Source: Agapanthus africanus (Eukaryota; Streptophyta; Magnoliopsida; Asparagales; Amaryllidaceae). From it: a stretch of 64,000 nt of DNA. Position 1 is the stretch's first letter. Every line of letters starts with the position of its first letter. A program made the translations under genes and the position numbers. Positions 1 through 12,114 of this stretch are shown here, one piece after another. The stretch covers positions 261,573,077 through 261,637,076 of the forward strand of contig CM057349.1 of assembly GCA_030015575.1 (NCBI GenBank). Reading direction: 5' to 3'. Under the pieces are notes generated by a model. It ran no database searches. It saw only the letters and a program-made list of their open reading frames with translations, and was not told the origin of the DNA.

Positions 1-764
1 TATCACCCGTTCTCAGTTCTCTACCTATCTGTAGCCCATGTAACAAATTACATTTGCGGGATCCTGATCCGGTATCACATACCCAGGACGTAAAGGATAT
101 TGAGAAACAGTTCTCTGTAATGAACACACCCGAAGAAGATGCATCAGCATGCACTTTTTTTGTTTGGGTGGCACGGGAAATCTGGTATTTCCCAATTTCC
201 TGCTCTGTCTTATAACAATTATAAGTTGGAGCGGGACTAACGTTCCCCAGCTTAGTATAACAAGCGGGTTCGGTCAATATATCCGTATTATTATCTTGAT
301 TAAGGCGTGATATGGTCGCTACCTGGAGAGAGAGAAGAAAACACTCAGCGTATGCTCTTGCAAGATTAGATTGGTTATCTAGTATATCTAATCAGGATGT
401 CTCCCACTATTTTAATCAAATCTTCCTTCAAACCCTAAAAGGAAAGACTAGTCGGGATTAATTACACCCTACAAGTTCGCCAATCTTTCAGCCAGGGCAG
501 TGTCGGTACTTTGAGGGAGGTCCCCCGTGCTTTCGCACGAACCTAATTAATATAAACCTCGTTTTCCCAGAGGCGTAACCCCGTTGACACCTTTCTAGAC
601 ACCTACTTGATCGGCTAATTTGTAATGTGTAAAACTCTCCCAGGAGTAACTCTTACTCGCAGCGGGTATCGGGATCCAACTATCTCATAGAAGGTATGCA
701 ATCTCATTGCAAATTTTAACACTTGAAATTCCCAATAATATTTAACCCCTAGCATCCTATGACC

Positions 765-956
765 TTGACGGAGGCCAAATTACCCATAGTCCGCTAGTCA
801 AGTTCAACCCGTACGTTTCCTGATTGAATTAGACCCACCCGCACAACCCTTGACAGAGGCCAAACTACGCCGTACGAATACCCTAATCCAATCGCATCGT
901 ATACTAGCAGATAAGCACTAGTTAGCTACCGTACACTACGCCTTGACGGAGGCCAA
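765..956 (-). promoter_or_regulatory. Three TTGAC-type dyads in the leader of A (decayed)
   Basis: Three copies of TTGAC-N4-GCCAA start at 765, 850 and 943, so they are spaced 85 and 93 bases. Elements B and E carry the intact form TTGAC-N4-GTCAA at nearly the same spacing. In A the right arm has drifted in all three copies. Confidence 0.5.
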
Positions 957-1108
957 ACTACCACAGCACGAATACTAAGTAGTACTTATCTGAAATGACG
1001 GAGGGCTACGACAGGTTTTTAAGAAAACCCTTTGCGTAATGAACTTGATATCGTTGTAGAATCGAGTGATTTTAAATGGAGTGTTTTTGAGGCCTTTCTA
1101 GTTTTGCT

Positions 1109-1161
1109 AAAGGGGTCACTCCCGGTGAAGGGATCGTCGGCCCTTTCCTCATCGAATAAGG
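1109..1161 (-). other. Double-hairpin leader module, single copy in A
   Basis: The first stem is AAAGGG (1109-1114) with CCCTTT (1141-1146), enclosing the invariant stretch GTCACTCCCGGTGAAGG. The second stem is CCTCAT (1147-1152) with ATAAGG (1156-1161). Element E has the same architecture with different paired bases. The one non-pairing position in the second stem on the plus strand becomes a G-U pair on the minus strand, which is the sense of the element RNA. Confidence 0.5.
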
Positions 1162-1518
1162 TGCAGAATATTTCACAAATACCACTATGCAAAGCAAGAA
1201 CTAGAGCTACCAGTTTTTTTTAAACAAATTTCTACAATATCTTAGGTTTCTTTTATTTCATTAATCTCATTAATGAAGTCCCATTTTTTAATATGTTTCA
1301 CAAGCATCAGATATGAAACGAAATCAACAATATATAATATATATCTCATATATATAATATAAATATTCGTCTCAGGCAGTAATATGATCTCATCACAGAA
1401 CATTGCAGCAGAAGAACATATATGAAATATTGGATATACTAGGACGTCCGTGTTTTTAATACGAGCCTGTATAAAACACGGATTCCACGGTCACGATGAA
1501 TAGCCAAACCCACATCCC

Positions 1519-1645
1519 TAGACCCCTACGAGAGCGGCAAGTAACACTGGCAATTCTAGGGTTAGGAGACCCGGTCTCGACTCCTCGAGATGATCTCCCA
1601 CTGGACCCTAGAACCCGGTTACTTGTGCTCCCCGTCTTGGGTCTA
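1519..1645 (-). other. Nested multi-stem leader structure in A
   Basis: Inverted repeats nest inside each other: TAGACCC (1519) with GGGTCTA (1639), CAAGTAAC (1538) with GTTACTTG (1618), TTCTAGGGT (1554) with ACCCTAGAA (1605), GGAGA (1565) with TCTCC (1594), and TCTCGA (1575) with TCGAGA (1585). The homologous part of B keeps all five stems, with paired changes in the third. I read this as a folded RNA element or a fossil foldback. Confidence 0.55.
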
Positions 1646-3213
1646 CCTAATGCGGAAAAGTAAATAATATACAATGGTGACATCATCCTCAGCCCGGAAG
1701 TGCCCCAATAAAAGAATATTACATACAAATGAATTTTACATGAATGAAAATGAAAACCCTCATCTCACATAAAACCCCCGGCTATTCAAACACGACGATC
1801 CAATATAACATATCACAGCAACACATAACATCACATGTCATCAACGTAAGTAAGTATGCATACGCCGATTGTCGTCGATGTATAGCAACGAAAACCGGCG
1901 ATACAACTACATACTACACTTACGGTCACAGAAAAGAAAGGGTAAAACTACAACAGTTGGAATCCGCAACCTCCTTAGACATCGCATGCCTAACCAAATG
2001 AATTCCTTAGACATCTCATGCCTAACAATTATAAACCCCGTATTTTAGTCTCATTATCGAAAACTCTTTTCAATATCAAGTCGGGCAATTCAACAAGATT
2101 CCCAACATCCTGATCGAATGCTCTTCGCAAACTTTAGTAGACGGCCGCACCCCCAGATGCCGTCGACGAAGTGCACTAAGACGGAACACCGCTGCCGCGA
2201 GCACCTGAACGGATGCTTTTGGCGACGGGGTTCTCCTACAGTCACTTGGTCGGGGCTATGGGGCGTGGCTGTCTGTTAAGTTTACCCGGCGAGTATCCGT
2301 GTACGCTATGTGATTGTGACGGACTTTTGATCACATCAAAATCCCGTGGAAACCGATCAATTGAGACTGAACTGCTAGATTTATAACATTCAAATCAGTT
2401 ATCTCATAACTATTTGTGGATTCCAAATATTGTATCACATTCCAGATAAATAGACAATGGTAAACTTTCCGATCGAATAATCAAACACCCAAGTTTTCCC
2501 AAATAGTTCTTAACACTTGAAATTAGTTTAAAAACATCCATCACATGCTACAGTACCAATGGTCTAGCCATAGAAGGGTCAAGCCAACGCCTCACATGTG
2601 GCATGTCGTACTGCCACAAACCCTAAGGTTCAGAGGCAGTTCAAGACGGTCACATAATCGAGTTAAGCTTTGTTGTCTTCTAGAGGGTCCACCGCGTTAC
2701 TTACACGACATAGAACGTTCCTAAACTACCAAAAAATCCAATGCTTGGAAATTTTCCGGCAGGGGAAAAAGTGAGTTATTGATATCCGGTCGAACTTTTT
2801 AACATGATCTAAAAATTACCCGGACAAACTAAACAAAGTTAAATTATCCGATCGAATTAACGAGTCCCCAATACAACCCTAGAAAACTCAACACTTGAGT
2901 GGAATTAAAAAATTCCCAGAAAAATGACAAGAAAGGACCTAAGAATAAATATATGAAATATGAGGGACTAAGTCAAATTTTGGCCGCGGAACCGCCGCCA
3001 AACCCTTGGTTTGGCCGCTGTTCCGCGGTCACGTGAGCGACTTAGTGGATCGTACTTTACAGTAATTCTTAGTTTTTCTTGCTTGTTTTTCTGAGCATTT
3101 TTAATTCATAAAAAATCACATTTTCAAAAAATGTACAGAGAAGGGTTCAAATTAGGGTTTCGGGTTTCGATCGGACTTTAAACTTCGTCTAGACTTCGCC
3201 TAAAGCTCTAGCT

Positions 3214-3227
3214 TGGCTCTGATACCA
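3214..3227 (-). other. Primer binding site of A (tRNA-iMet type)
   Basis: The minus strand reads TGGTATCAGAGCCA directly next to the LTR end. This is complementary to the 3' end of plant initiator-Met tRNA, the usual primer of plant copia elements. It fixes the element strand and shows that 3229-5381 is a 5' LTR. Confidence 0.85.
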
Positions 3228-3228
3228 C

Positions 3229-5381
3229 TGTAGGGTTGCTAGGCACGCGCACAAGGGTCTACGAGGCATCAACCATGCCCGATTAAAATTTTAGCCGTGC
3301 CGAACAACGCAAAGCCGGATCTTTAAAATAGGGTTTAGGCGAAAACAAGCATGTTAAACACTTTAACACTAAGTGAGAGGGATTACAACCTTTGTAGATC
3401 CGGTCCTTCACTTCATAAGCTCCGTGTTGAAGTTCCTTCGTTGCGATCATCGTGTTCCGGACTCTCAAGAGGCTTCACGAAGAGAAAGATGCAGTCTTGC
3501 TTCCGATCTTCGATAACAAAGATGATCTACCTTGAAGTTTCATTAACACAAGCCAACACTCACAAAATGAAGTGAACACCCTCATCTAAATGGCAAGGGT
3601 AGATGAGGATGATGAAGTAGGATTTTTGCTCTCATTTGTTTTCATATTCTCACTCACTTTCATCACTTAGCAAAAAGCTAGAAAGCTTTTTCCAAGAAGG
3701 AACTCAAGGAAGAAGATGATAGAATCCTTTTGTGATGAATAATGAAAGAAGATAATTATGATGAATAATGCAACCATGGTCAACTAAACCCATGTAGAGA
3801 ATTAACTAGGGCTAGGGTTTGAGTTGGGTTAAAAGTGAGTCACTTGAAAATATCAAGCATAGTATCTTTTCCAAGACAAAAGAAAAGCTTCTAGAATCTA
3901 CTAGAAGTCTTAACCCTATCCAAACCCTAATCATGTTTAAACTCCACAAATCATGTTGCATTAATAACCATATTATGTTACAATATTATATATCACATAT
4001 ATAATATTTATCGTAACAAAATAAAATAATACAATTAACATATATCGCATATATATCAATGTATTACCCGAGTGAGAAAAAGAATCTTTTAGTGAGCTAA
4101 TATTAGTTAATCTAATTTAATATATCATATATATTATTATACATTAAATTATCGAATCAACACTTGATCCGACAATCCGGCTATATCGCATATAACCGAC
4201 TAATACGATGACCCGGCTATATCACATATACCCGGCCGATATCTCATTTCACGAGAATCCAATACGGTATCACATACCGCAATATCCTCGGTCTCACACA
4301 TATCACATATGTGCTCCTACTCCGTTTTGCCTGAGCCAAGAAACCTCTGTGTATGACTCTAAAGAATCGTCAATACGCCGGCAGTAGGTGATGATCATAT
4401 CAAACACCCACAAGCTGCAAGCGGTCAGCTAAACGTAACAGCCACCCAGGTATTGAGCGCTCAGAAGATCAACAAGCAAGCCTGTACATTCTCCTGTGAA
4501 TCCAATCAGTAACACTCCCGTACAGTCAGGTCTCGTCGTCTGATATGTCGCATATCTCGTCTAGGAGTGGTAAACGTCAGACCCCAGTAGCTTGATAAGT
4601 CGTGTCGATTTGAGGTCATAACAGTTCGAGAAACTACTGATAACACTTACCAGTAAATCTCAGCAACCCTGGCCAGGGATTTCCGGTTATAGCCAATCGA
4701 ACACAGCACAACATCAACTCCCTATACCGGGAGAGACGAATCCCCTCCTATCGCTCATTGCCTCCATGTGATTCGGGACTGTACCCAAAAGCCACCTTTT
4801 TGCACGCCCTCTTGGACGTGTTATGATGGAAATCAAAGCACGGTGGGAATCACACAAGACTCTATGACGATCTCGGGTCAACAGACTACTCTGTACCAGT
4901 GTCACCGGAGAACTGCCATCTGACGTGAGGTATAATACCATCTGGGAGTTCTCGGCGAGTCCGTCCAGTGTACCCAGTCTCCACTGAGCACCCGTACACC
5001 ATTCTTGATGTCAAACACCGATGGATATGGGATCATCCATCGCCTATCATATGGGTCAAGATGCGTATACGCTAGTCTACTCTGGTATATCGATGCCCTG
5101 TCTCGATACACCCTCGAATAGGAACAATTATAGGATGTACTCGTTGACTATCGTGGCCCCACTAGTATGATCTCATCATAGTCCCAGTAGTCGAGTACAT
5201 ATCCTAAGGGCTTTATCAACATGTAATATAGAGACAATCAGAGTACATGTTAAGATAAAGTAGAACCAGATAGCATACTATCATGTCGAGCAAGAAAGTC
5301 CTCCCTATATATGTCCTAGCATCCACTACAATATACATCGTATGTACAGTAATGGCCTCTAGGGCATACATATAACTAACA
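3229..5381 (-). repeat. 5' LTR of copia A (about 2.15 kb)
   Basis: Bounded by TG at 3229 and CA at 5381. The same termini (TGTAGGGTT on the left, TAACTAACA on the right in plus orientation) flank the LTR of B, and the reverse arrangement flanks solo LTR G. It contains a run of TCRCA-centred dyads (about 3985-4560) and the cross-family conserved block around 4890-4985. Small ORFs inside are not credible genes. Confidence 0.85.
3984..4560. repeat. Array of TCRCA-centred palindromes in LTR A
   Basis: Several hyphenated palindromes share a central TCACA or TCGCA with differing complementary arms: TATATA/TATATA near 3988, ATATA/TATAT near 4043, CGGTA (4265)/TACCG (4275), CACATA (4297)/TATGTG (4308), and a shifted form GATAT (4542)/ATATC (4552). 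LTRs B and F repeat the set in the same order. Function is unknown; dimeric protein sites or small hairpins are possible. Confidence 0.55.
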
Positions 5382-7322
5382 AAACCCTTTGCAACAAATC
5401 TAGCTTTGAAAGTCTCCACTTTTCCGTCTACACCATGTTTTTTCTTGAAGATCCACTTGCTCCCAATGGGTTTTACCCCTTCAGGAGCATCTTCCAAAGT
5501 CCATACTTTGTTGGTGTACATGGATTCCATCTCGGACCGCATTGCATCCAGCCATTTCACAGAGTCCCCACCCATGATGGCCTGCTCGAAGCTAGTTGGG
5601 TCATCCTCCTCCATGATGCAATCCTCGCTTCCACCATCAACGAGAAAACCGTAGTATCTCTCAGGTGGAAGAGGAACCCTACTAAATCTGCGGAGAGGCT
5701 GAGGTTCGTTGGGAATTACCGAATCCTCTAGTTCCACCAAATCTTCTGTCGTAGTTTGTATAGCTGGAACTTCTTCCAGTTCTACCTCCTTGCCACTAAT
5801 TTCTTTTTCAAGAATTCCTTTTCTAAAAAGGTGGCATGTTGAGAAATAAACACCTTTTGTTCCTCAGAGTGGTAGAAGATATACCCGTGCGAATGTTTGG
5901 GATATCCAACAAACATACACAGAAAAGACCTTGCTTCGAGCTTGTTCGGATTTTGTGTTTTCACATATGCCGGACAACCCTATATCTTAATATAATTAAG
6001 ATATGGTCTCTTTCCTTTTCATATCTCATATGGAGTGGTTGGCACAGATTTAGTGGGAACCATATTCAATAGGTTTGCAGCTGTCTCCAGTGCATATCCC
6101 CAAAAGGAAATAGGTAACTCAGCTGTGCTCATCATAGAGCGCACCATACCTAATAGGGTGCGATTCCTCCGCTCCGATACACCGTTGTGCTGTGGTGTAT
6201 ATGGAGGAGTAAGCTGAGAGAGAATCCCATTCTCTTTTAGATAGTCCAGGAACTCCGTGCTCAAGTATTCACCTCCTCGATCAGATCAAAGGATTTTAAT
6301 ACTTTTACCCGTTTGGTTCTCGACTTCGGTTCTTTGAATTTCTCAAAAGCTTCAGACTTGTGTTTCAACAGGAACACATGTCCGAATCTTGAGAGATCGT
6401 CAGTGAATGTAATGAAGTACGAGGAACCATTCCTGGCATGTGTAGACATGGGACCACATACATCACTATGTATCAGTCCTAAGAGTTCCATAACTCTTTC
6501 TCCGTGTCCTGTAAACGGAGTTTTGGTCATCTTGCCTTTGAGACATGACTGGCAAGTGTCATAAGATGAAAATTCGAACGGATTCAAATATCCATCCTTA
6601 TGCAACTTAGCTAGTCGTGTCGTATTGATATGACCTAGTCTACAATGCCACAAGAAGGATTCGTTCATTTCTGAACTCTTCCTCTTGTGTGTGTTTTGTA
6701 CATTAAGGACTGTAGTTTGATCTAGAACGTATATGCCATTATTTAACGAGCCTGATCCAATCAATTTTTGATTTAGGAAGATGTTCATAATATTATCATG
6801 TACTACAGAATTATATCCTTCTTTACTTAATAAAGAAACTGATATAAGATTGCATATCAGGGTCGGAATGTAATAGCATTCGTTCAGAATCAATGTGTTG
6901 CTACTTGGTAACACAAGGTTATATTCGCCAACTGCTTTGGCTGCAACATTTGCCCCATTCCCTACTCTTACGGAATGATCACCTATTCCCAGTTCTCTAC
7001 CTTTCCGTAGCCCATGTAACATATTACATATGTGGGATCCTGATCCGGTATCTAATACCCAGGACGTAGAGTGAACTGAAAAACAGTTCTCAATAACTAA
7101 CACACCCGAAGAAGACGCATCAACATGTTTCTTCTTTATTTGGGCGGCATGGGAATCCGGATATGCCCCTATTCCCTGTTCAGTCTTATAACAATTATAA
7201 GAAAGAACGGAACCAACGTTCCCCTGCACAGTATAACATGCGGGTTCGGTCAATACATCCATATTATTATCTTGATTAAGACGTGACATGGTCGCTACCT
7301 GGAGAGAGAGAGAAGAAAACAC
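5382..7322 (-). pseudogene. Copia B pol remnants: protease, integrase, start of RT
   Basis: Read leftwards: an aspartic protease motif (LDTGSGSH) near 7020-7060, the pre-integrase H-x-H/C-x-C region near 6530-6660, an integrase core with HSDVCGP and later NGVSERRNRT, then the acidic pre-RT segment and the RT start (KWLDAMRSEMES, ARFVAKGF) down to 5382. Order PR-IN-RT is diagnostic for Ty1/copia. The reading is interrupted in several places, so this is a fossil. Confidence 0.85.
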
Positions 7323-7741
7323 TTTAGCGTATGCTCTTGCAAGATCAGATTATTTATTATTTTATCTAATCAGGATGGCTTCCACTGTTTTTATCAAATC
7401 TTCCTTCAAACCCTAAAAGGAAAGACTACCCGGGATTAATTACACCCTACAAGTTCGCCAATCTTTCAGCCAGGCCAGTGCCGGTAGTTTGAGGGAGGTT
7501 CCCCGTGCTTTCGCATGGGCCTAATTAAAATAAATCTCGTTTTCCCAGAGGTATAACTCTGTTGACATCTTTCTAGACACCTACTTGATCGGCTAATTGT
7601 AAAGTGCAAGACTCTCCCAGGAGTAACACTTACTCGCAGCGGGTATCGGAATCCAACTATCTCATAGAAGGTATGCAATCTCATTGCAAATTCCAACACT
7701 TGAAATTCCCGATAATATTTTTCCCCTAGCATGCTATCACC

Positions 7742-7929
7742 TTGACAGAGGTCAACAAATCATAGTGCACTAGTCAAGTCAACTCGTCATTTCTGATTGA
7801 ATCAAACCCACCCGCACGACCCTTGACAAAAGTCAACAAGGTCATACGACTACCCTAATCCAATCGCATCATATGCTTTACAAATAAGCACTAATCAGTT
7901 ATCGCACACTACGCCTTGACAGAGGTCAA
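7742..7929 (-). promoter_or_regulatory. Three W-box-like dyads in the leader of B
   Basis: TTGAC-N4-GTCAA occurs at 7742, 7823 and 7916. In the element's sense direction each right arm reads TTGACC or TTGACT, the core W-box (TTGACY) bound by WRKY factors in plants. Element E carries the same triplet at spacings 85 and 93 (here 81 and 93). Regulatory function is inference. Confidence 0.45.
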
Positions 7930-8084
7930 CAAGCGCAGCATGAATACTTAACAATACTTATCTGAAATGACGGAGGGCTACGACAGGTTTTTCAGAAAAC
8001 CTATTGCGTAATGAACTTGATATCGTTGTAGAATCGAGTGAATTTTGAAAAGGGGTTTTTGTGAGGCTTTTACTAGTTTCGCTA

Positions 8085-8299
8085 ATGAGGTCACTCCCGG
8101 TGAAGGGATCTCAGCTCTTTCCTTATCGAATAAGGTGCAGTATATTTTATAAATACCACTATGCAAAGCAAATACTCCAAAAGCAATCAAAAGACAAACT
8201 GTGTGTTATAGCATTTGCCAGTTATTGCTAAAGAGGTCACTCCCGGTGAAGAGGTCACTCCCGGTGAAGGAATCTCGGCTCTTTCCTTATCGAATAAGG
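8085..8299 (-). repeat. Tandem double-hairpin modules in the leader of B
   Basis: Two direct copies of a module that contains GTCACTCCCGGTGAAG and then CCTTAT-CGA-ATAAGG (8121-8135 and 8285-8299). The second copy has the closing stem AAAGAG (8230) with CTCTTT (8279) and an internal partial repeat. A has one copy and E has two. Confidence 0.55.
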
Positions 8300-8477
8300 T
8301 GCAGGATATATCACATATATCACTATGCAAAGCAAATACTGTAGCTACCCTTTTTGAAAATTTGATTGCACAACATCTTTTAGTTTTCTTTCTTTTCATT
8401 AATCTCATTAATGAAGTCCCATCATTTATACTTCCTAAGCATCATAGAAGAAACGAAAATATAACGTACGCTTATGC

Positions 8478-8559
8478 CATCCGCATTCGCCACAGTGTCC
8501 CGTTATGCACCGTTAGGTTACTTAACTAACGGCATACCGGGACGGGACTAGCGCGGGTG
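8478..8559 (-). other. Leader stem-loop shared by B and E
   Basis: The outer stem is CATCCGC (8478) with GCGGGTG (8553), the inner stems are GTCCCG (8497) with CGGGAC (8538), TATG with CATA, and CCGTTAG (8510) with CTAACGG (8526). Element E keeps the fold at 59773-59855 with a perfect outer stem. A has lost this part. It could be a packaging or dimerisation signal, but nothing here proves a function. Confidence 0.5.
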
Positions 8560-8754
8560 CAAAACATAAGCAACGTTTACTATATATCTCATATATAATA
8601 TATATCCATTCGTCTCAGAATCCACAGTGATCATATCACAGAGCAGTAGAAGAAACATATGAAATATTGGATATTTTAGGAGGTCCGTATTTTATTTTGA
8701 GCCTGTATAAAATATGGATTCCACGGTCGTGATGAACAGCCAAACCCACATCCC

Positions 8755-8881
8755 TAGACCCCTACGAGAGCGGCAAGTAACCCTACCAATTCTAGAGTTA
8801 GGAGACCCGGACTTGACTCCTCGAGTTGGTCTCCTACTGGACTCTAGAACCCGGTTACTTGTGCTCCCCTCCTTGGGTCTA
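8755..8881 (-). other. Nested multi-stem leader structure in B
   Basis: Five nested stems: TAGACCC (8755)/GGGTCTA (8875), CAAGTAACC (8774)/GGTTACTTG (8853), TTCTAGAGT (8790)/ACTCTAGAA (8841), GGAGACC (8801)/GGTCTCC (8828), and a terminal ACTTGA/TCGAGT pair with a CTCC loop. The third stem differs from A by a paired change (GG/CC in A, GA/TC here). Confidence 0.6.
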
Positions 8882-9913
8882 TCCTAATGTGGAAAAGTAA
8901 ATAATATACAAAAACGGTGACATCTTTCTCAACCTGGAAGTGTCCCCAATAAAAGAATATTACATACATTTAATTTTACAAGAATGAAAATAAAAACTCT
9001 TATCTCACATAAAACCCCCAGCTATTCAAAACGCGACGATCCAATATAACATATCACAGCAACACATAACATCACATGTCATCAACGTAAGTAAAATGCG
9101 TATCCCAATCGTCATTGACATATAGCAACGAAACCGGCGATACACCACATATTACACTTACGGTCGCAGAAAAAAACCAGACGATGTTAAACATTCCGAT
9201 CGAATCAACAAACACCCACAATTACCCGAAAAGCTCAACACTTGAGCATAGTTTAAAATTATTCAGCACATGCCACAGTACCAATGGACCAGCCGTAGAA
9301 GGGTCAACCAACACCTCACATGTGGCACCGCTGAACCACTACAAACCCGAGGGTTTAGTGGCGGTTCTGACAGTCACATAATCGAGTTAAGGTTTTTTTT
9401 CTTCTAGAGGGTCCATCGCATAACTTGCATGATGTTTGAATGCTTTTTAACTACGGAAAAAATCCAACACTTGGAAAATTTTCCGGCAAGGGTTAAAGCG
9501 GGTATTTGATATCTGATCGAACTTTTTAATACCGTCTAAAGTAATCCGAAAACAGTTAGAATTATGACTACGAAACACTCCGAGTTGCCTTTGCAGTAAG
9601 TTAACATCACATGAAAAATTAGCAAAAACAAACAACACTTGAAACACCAAAGCCCAGAAACCAGACCACAAAAAAATTTTGAACCCAGAAAACCCCTACA
9701 GGGCTGGCCTGCTCGGATTTTCCTTGAGTGTGCTCGGCCAAAATCCGGCCGTTTGGGTTCTGGGTTCATCTAAAGTCTCATATATCATTTTGTACTTGTT
9801 TGAAAAAATTTTAGAGCTCATATAAAAATTGACAGAAACATGGTTTTGATGTGTCAAGTTTCTGAGTTGTTTCGGTTTCGTAATCCTACACTATCCGTCT
9901 AATTCTCTAGCTA

Positions 9914-9926
9914 GTCTCTGATGCCA
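9914..9926 (-). other. Primer binding site of B (drifted iMet type)
   Basis: The minus strand reads TGGCATCAGAGAC next to the LTR start at 9928. It matches the iMet-type site of A and E apart from small drift, consistent with an older insertion. Confidence 0.7.
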
Positions 9927-9927
9927 C

Positions 9928-10643
9928 TGTAGGGTTCCTTATAGCGACATCAAGATTTCGGGAGGCATCGTCCATGCCATTTTCAAAATTTTGCCGTTTT
10001 AAAGAACCCTAAACTAGAATTGATAACTAGAGAATCATACGAAACAACATGTAAACTACTTTACATCTAAGTGATAACGGAATACAACTTTTGTAGACCG
10101 GTCCTTCACTTCATTAGCTCCTTGTGGTGGTCCCTTCGCTGCGATCATGGAACTTCCGAACTCTTGCATGGTTTCTCAAAGCGAAAGGAACGATCTTGCT
10201 TGAAGTCTTCGAGGCCCAAGATGATCTACGTCGAGGAGACACTGACTCAAGCTACCACTTCACTAAATGAGAGATTAGTGAAGCTAACACCCTATACTAA
10301 AGTGTTAATCTAGTAGATGATGATGAAGTAGGAAGTGGGCTCAGTTTAGTTTTATTTTTCTCACAATATTTTCTCTCTTTAGAAAACCCTAGCAAGCTTT
10401 TTGCTCAAGCAAGAAGAAGATGAGCAAAAGAAATGAGAATGAACTAATGAGGTGAGAGAATGAACCATGGGTGAGTTTGTATCATATATTAATTCATGTA
10501 GAGACATAACCATGGCTAAATTATAATGGTTAGGTTAATTAATATCTTAAGTAAAACAAAACTAGTGGACTAAGTCAATGCATCCACAAGCTTCTACAAG
10601 CTTCATGCATGTGGCTTATTTTCCACTAATTTGGAATTACTTC
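9928..10643 (-). repeat. 5' LTR of copia B, left segment
   Basis: Starts TGTAGGGTTCC next to the primer binding site and is interrupted at 10644 by gypsy element H. The last five bases, ACTTC (10639-10643), are H's target-site duplication. The LTR continues at 32035. Confidence 0.85.
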
Positions 10644-11245
10644 TGTTCCCCTCCGAACGGCGGCCGGGACGTCGGGACGTCCGAATGCCTGGGGTTCGGG
10701 GCAGATGCTAATTGGTGCTATCCGTCTACCCCTCCGAAAATGCCAAGTTGATTTATGGCACCATGTATCGAAGGTTTAGACGGATGCGTCCGATGTAGCA
10801 GACTTCGTCAGATTCCCCCTCATTTGAGGGGTTTTTGATTGTGGGGACGCTCTTCCCTGCAGGCGCAAGCCCCTGCAGTTAATTACGCTACCGCGTTGCG
10901 GTAACAACTTTCTCCTTCTCCAGATGGTCACTTCGTGTCGTGGGTGTTTGTTTTGTTGCCCGTGGATTGTTTACGGAGACTGAGTTATGTCGTCGCCCGT
11001 AGGGCGTGGACTAGTCCAAATCCGCATTATCTTAGATTTGGGTTTGGGGGTTTGGTTTGAGAATACGTCAGCCATACTTGAGGCTAAGATCAACTCAAAC
11101 GTTTGTTAAGGATACGTTAGTCTAACTTTGTGACTAAGATCAACTTAACGGGATCGTTTAGATCCGACAGAAGAGTGTTTGGACTCTAATGTTCCAGTTT
11201 AGGGACGTAGTGGTCCATCGTATGTATGGCCATCGGGACTCATCA

Positions 11246-11290
11246 CCTCTCTGACGACGTTGAAAGATTACAACGACGGATGTCAGAGGA
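11246..11290 (-). other. Nested hairpin module i in LTR H
   Basis: The outer stem is CTCTGAC (11249) with GTCAGAG (11282) and the inner stem is CGTTG with CAACG (11271) around AAAGATTA. Module ii of the same LTR (11846-11890) and module iii in the interior (16031-16075) keep the fold with different paired bases. The copy in the 5' LTR lies near 29132-29176. Confidence 0.5.
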
Positions 11291-11448
11291 GTTCAGAGAT
11301 GTACCCTCGAGCCGGAGTTAATTTAGGGGATTCGTAGTCCAATCTGTTTGAAGGTTTAAGGACGCGTTAGCCATTTTTGGAGGCTAAGATCAACTTAAAC
11401 GGGACCGTTTAGATCCGACAAAAGAGCATATGGAGGGCCCTATTGTTC

Positions 11449-11605
11449 TAGTTTAGGGACGTTACGGTCCATGGGTAGTTTAAGGACGTTGCGGTCCGTG
11501 GGTAGTTTAAGGACATTGCGGTCCGTGGGTAGTTTAAGGACATTGCGGTCCATGGGTAGTTTAAGGACGTTGCGGTCCGTGGGTAGTTTAAGGACATTGC
11601 GGTCC
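11449..11605. repeat. 27-bp tandem array in the 3' LTR of H
   Basis: Six copies of a 27-bp unit containing TTTAAGGACGTTGCGGTCC. Each unit holds a small palindrome, GGAC-N6-GTCC. Because 27 is divisible by 3, the array reads as short repeat-peptide ORFs in both directions. A diverged nine-copy version lies at 18822-19051, next to the pol end. Confidence 0.85.
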
Positions 11606-11611
11606 AGTATT

Positions 11612-11788
11612 TGCTCTGGATGCTTCACACGGGTTCACTGCCGTGCTTGGCGAGGACCAGGCTCCGCTCTGGATGCTTCACACGGGTTCACTGCCGTGCT
11701 CTGCGAGGACCAGGATCCGCTCTGGACGTTTCCCACGGGGTCAAAGAGTGACATTATCCGTGTTCCACGTAACCAGGAATTTTGCATT
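11612..11788. repeat. Single copy of the 171-bp unit in the 3' LTR of H
   Basis: Begins CTCTGGATGCTTCACACGGG and runs through GACCAGGATCC and GGGGTCAAAGAGTGAC. The same unit is amplified about six times in the interior (16206-17356), so LTR and 3' region share sequence modules. Confidence 0.8.
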
Positions 11789-11845
11789 AGGCATGGGTTT
11801 AAGGACCCCACAGTCCATATCATGAGTGGCCGTCGGGACCCGTCA

Positions 11846-11890
11846 CCTCTTTGAAGACATTGAGGGATTACAATGCCAAGTTTCAAAGGA
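11846..11890 (-). other. Nested hairpin module ii in LTR H
   Basis: The outer stem is TTTGAA (11850) with TTCAAA (11882); the inner stem is CATTG (11858) with CAATG (11871) around AGGGATTA. Compared with module i, both stems have changed on both sides. Confidence 0.5.
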
Positions 11891-12114
11891 GTGAAGAGAT
11901 GTACCCTGGAACCGGAATGGATTTAATAGTCCCTGACCCAATTTGGGGTCGAGACTGATTAATTATGTTATGAGCCCATTAGCCCAGTTAATCACAAATT
12001 GAGGACTTATGGCCAGCTTGGGCTAAGTCCAGTCGGGTCTGAAACATTGACTTTTTGCTGATCCATTGAAGGAGAGGCTTTGCCTCTATCCATTTAGCCA
12101 ATTGGGCCAAAGCC

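Larger units (their letters stand above)
1..5381 (-). mobile_element. Copia element A, partial (runs off the left edge)
   Basis: Ty1/copia-type fossil read on the minus strand, with its 5' LTR on the right (3229-5381) and interior on the left. Positions 1-290 match the protease-side sequence of element B around 6973-7310. Positions 290-3213 match B's long noncoding leader (7323-9913) at high but clearly imperfect identity. A begins exactly where the RT segment of element B stops (5381/5382), so I infer that A inserted into B; the other end and the target duplication lie outside the window. No long ORF is present and the visible part is noncoding or broken. Confidence 0.8.
7323..9913 (-). other. 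Long noncoding leader of copia B
   Basis: About 2.6 kb between the primer binding site and the protease region, where gag would be expected. No convincing ORF is present. The same stretch occurs in A (about 290-3213) and E (about 58700-61037). The conserved parts are structural: three TTGAC dyads, double-hairpin modules, a stem-loop at 8478-8559 and a nested multi-stem at 8755-8881. Whether the family lost gag or carries it elsewhere cannot be told here. Confidence 0.6.

Noticed and set aside
3214-3227. tRNA-Met-like sequence as a tRNA gene
   Set aside because: Only the complement of the tRNA 3' end is present, at the LTR border. It is a primer binding site, as are 48101-48114 and 61038-61050.
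3229-9927. A and B as a tandem LTR-interior-LTR-interior array
   Set aside because: B's interior stops within RT exactly at the LTR end of A, with no 3' pol end or polypurine tract. Insertion of A into B explains this more simply, though the missing flank prevents proof.
11440-11854. ORFs of 62 and 127 codons in the 3' LTR of H, repeated in the 5' LTR
   Set aside because: They cover the 27-bp array and the 171-bp unit and are duplicated only because LTRs are duplicated.
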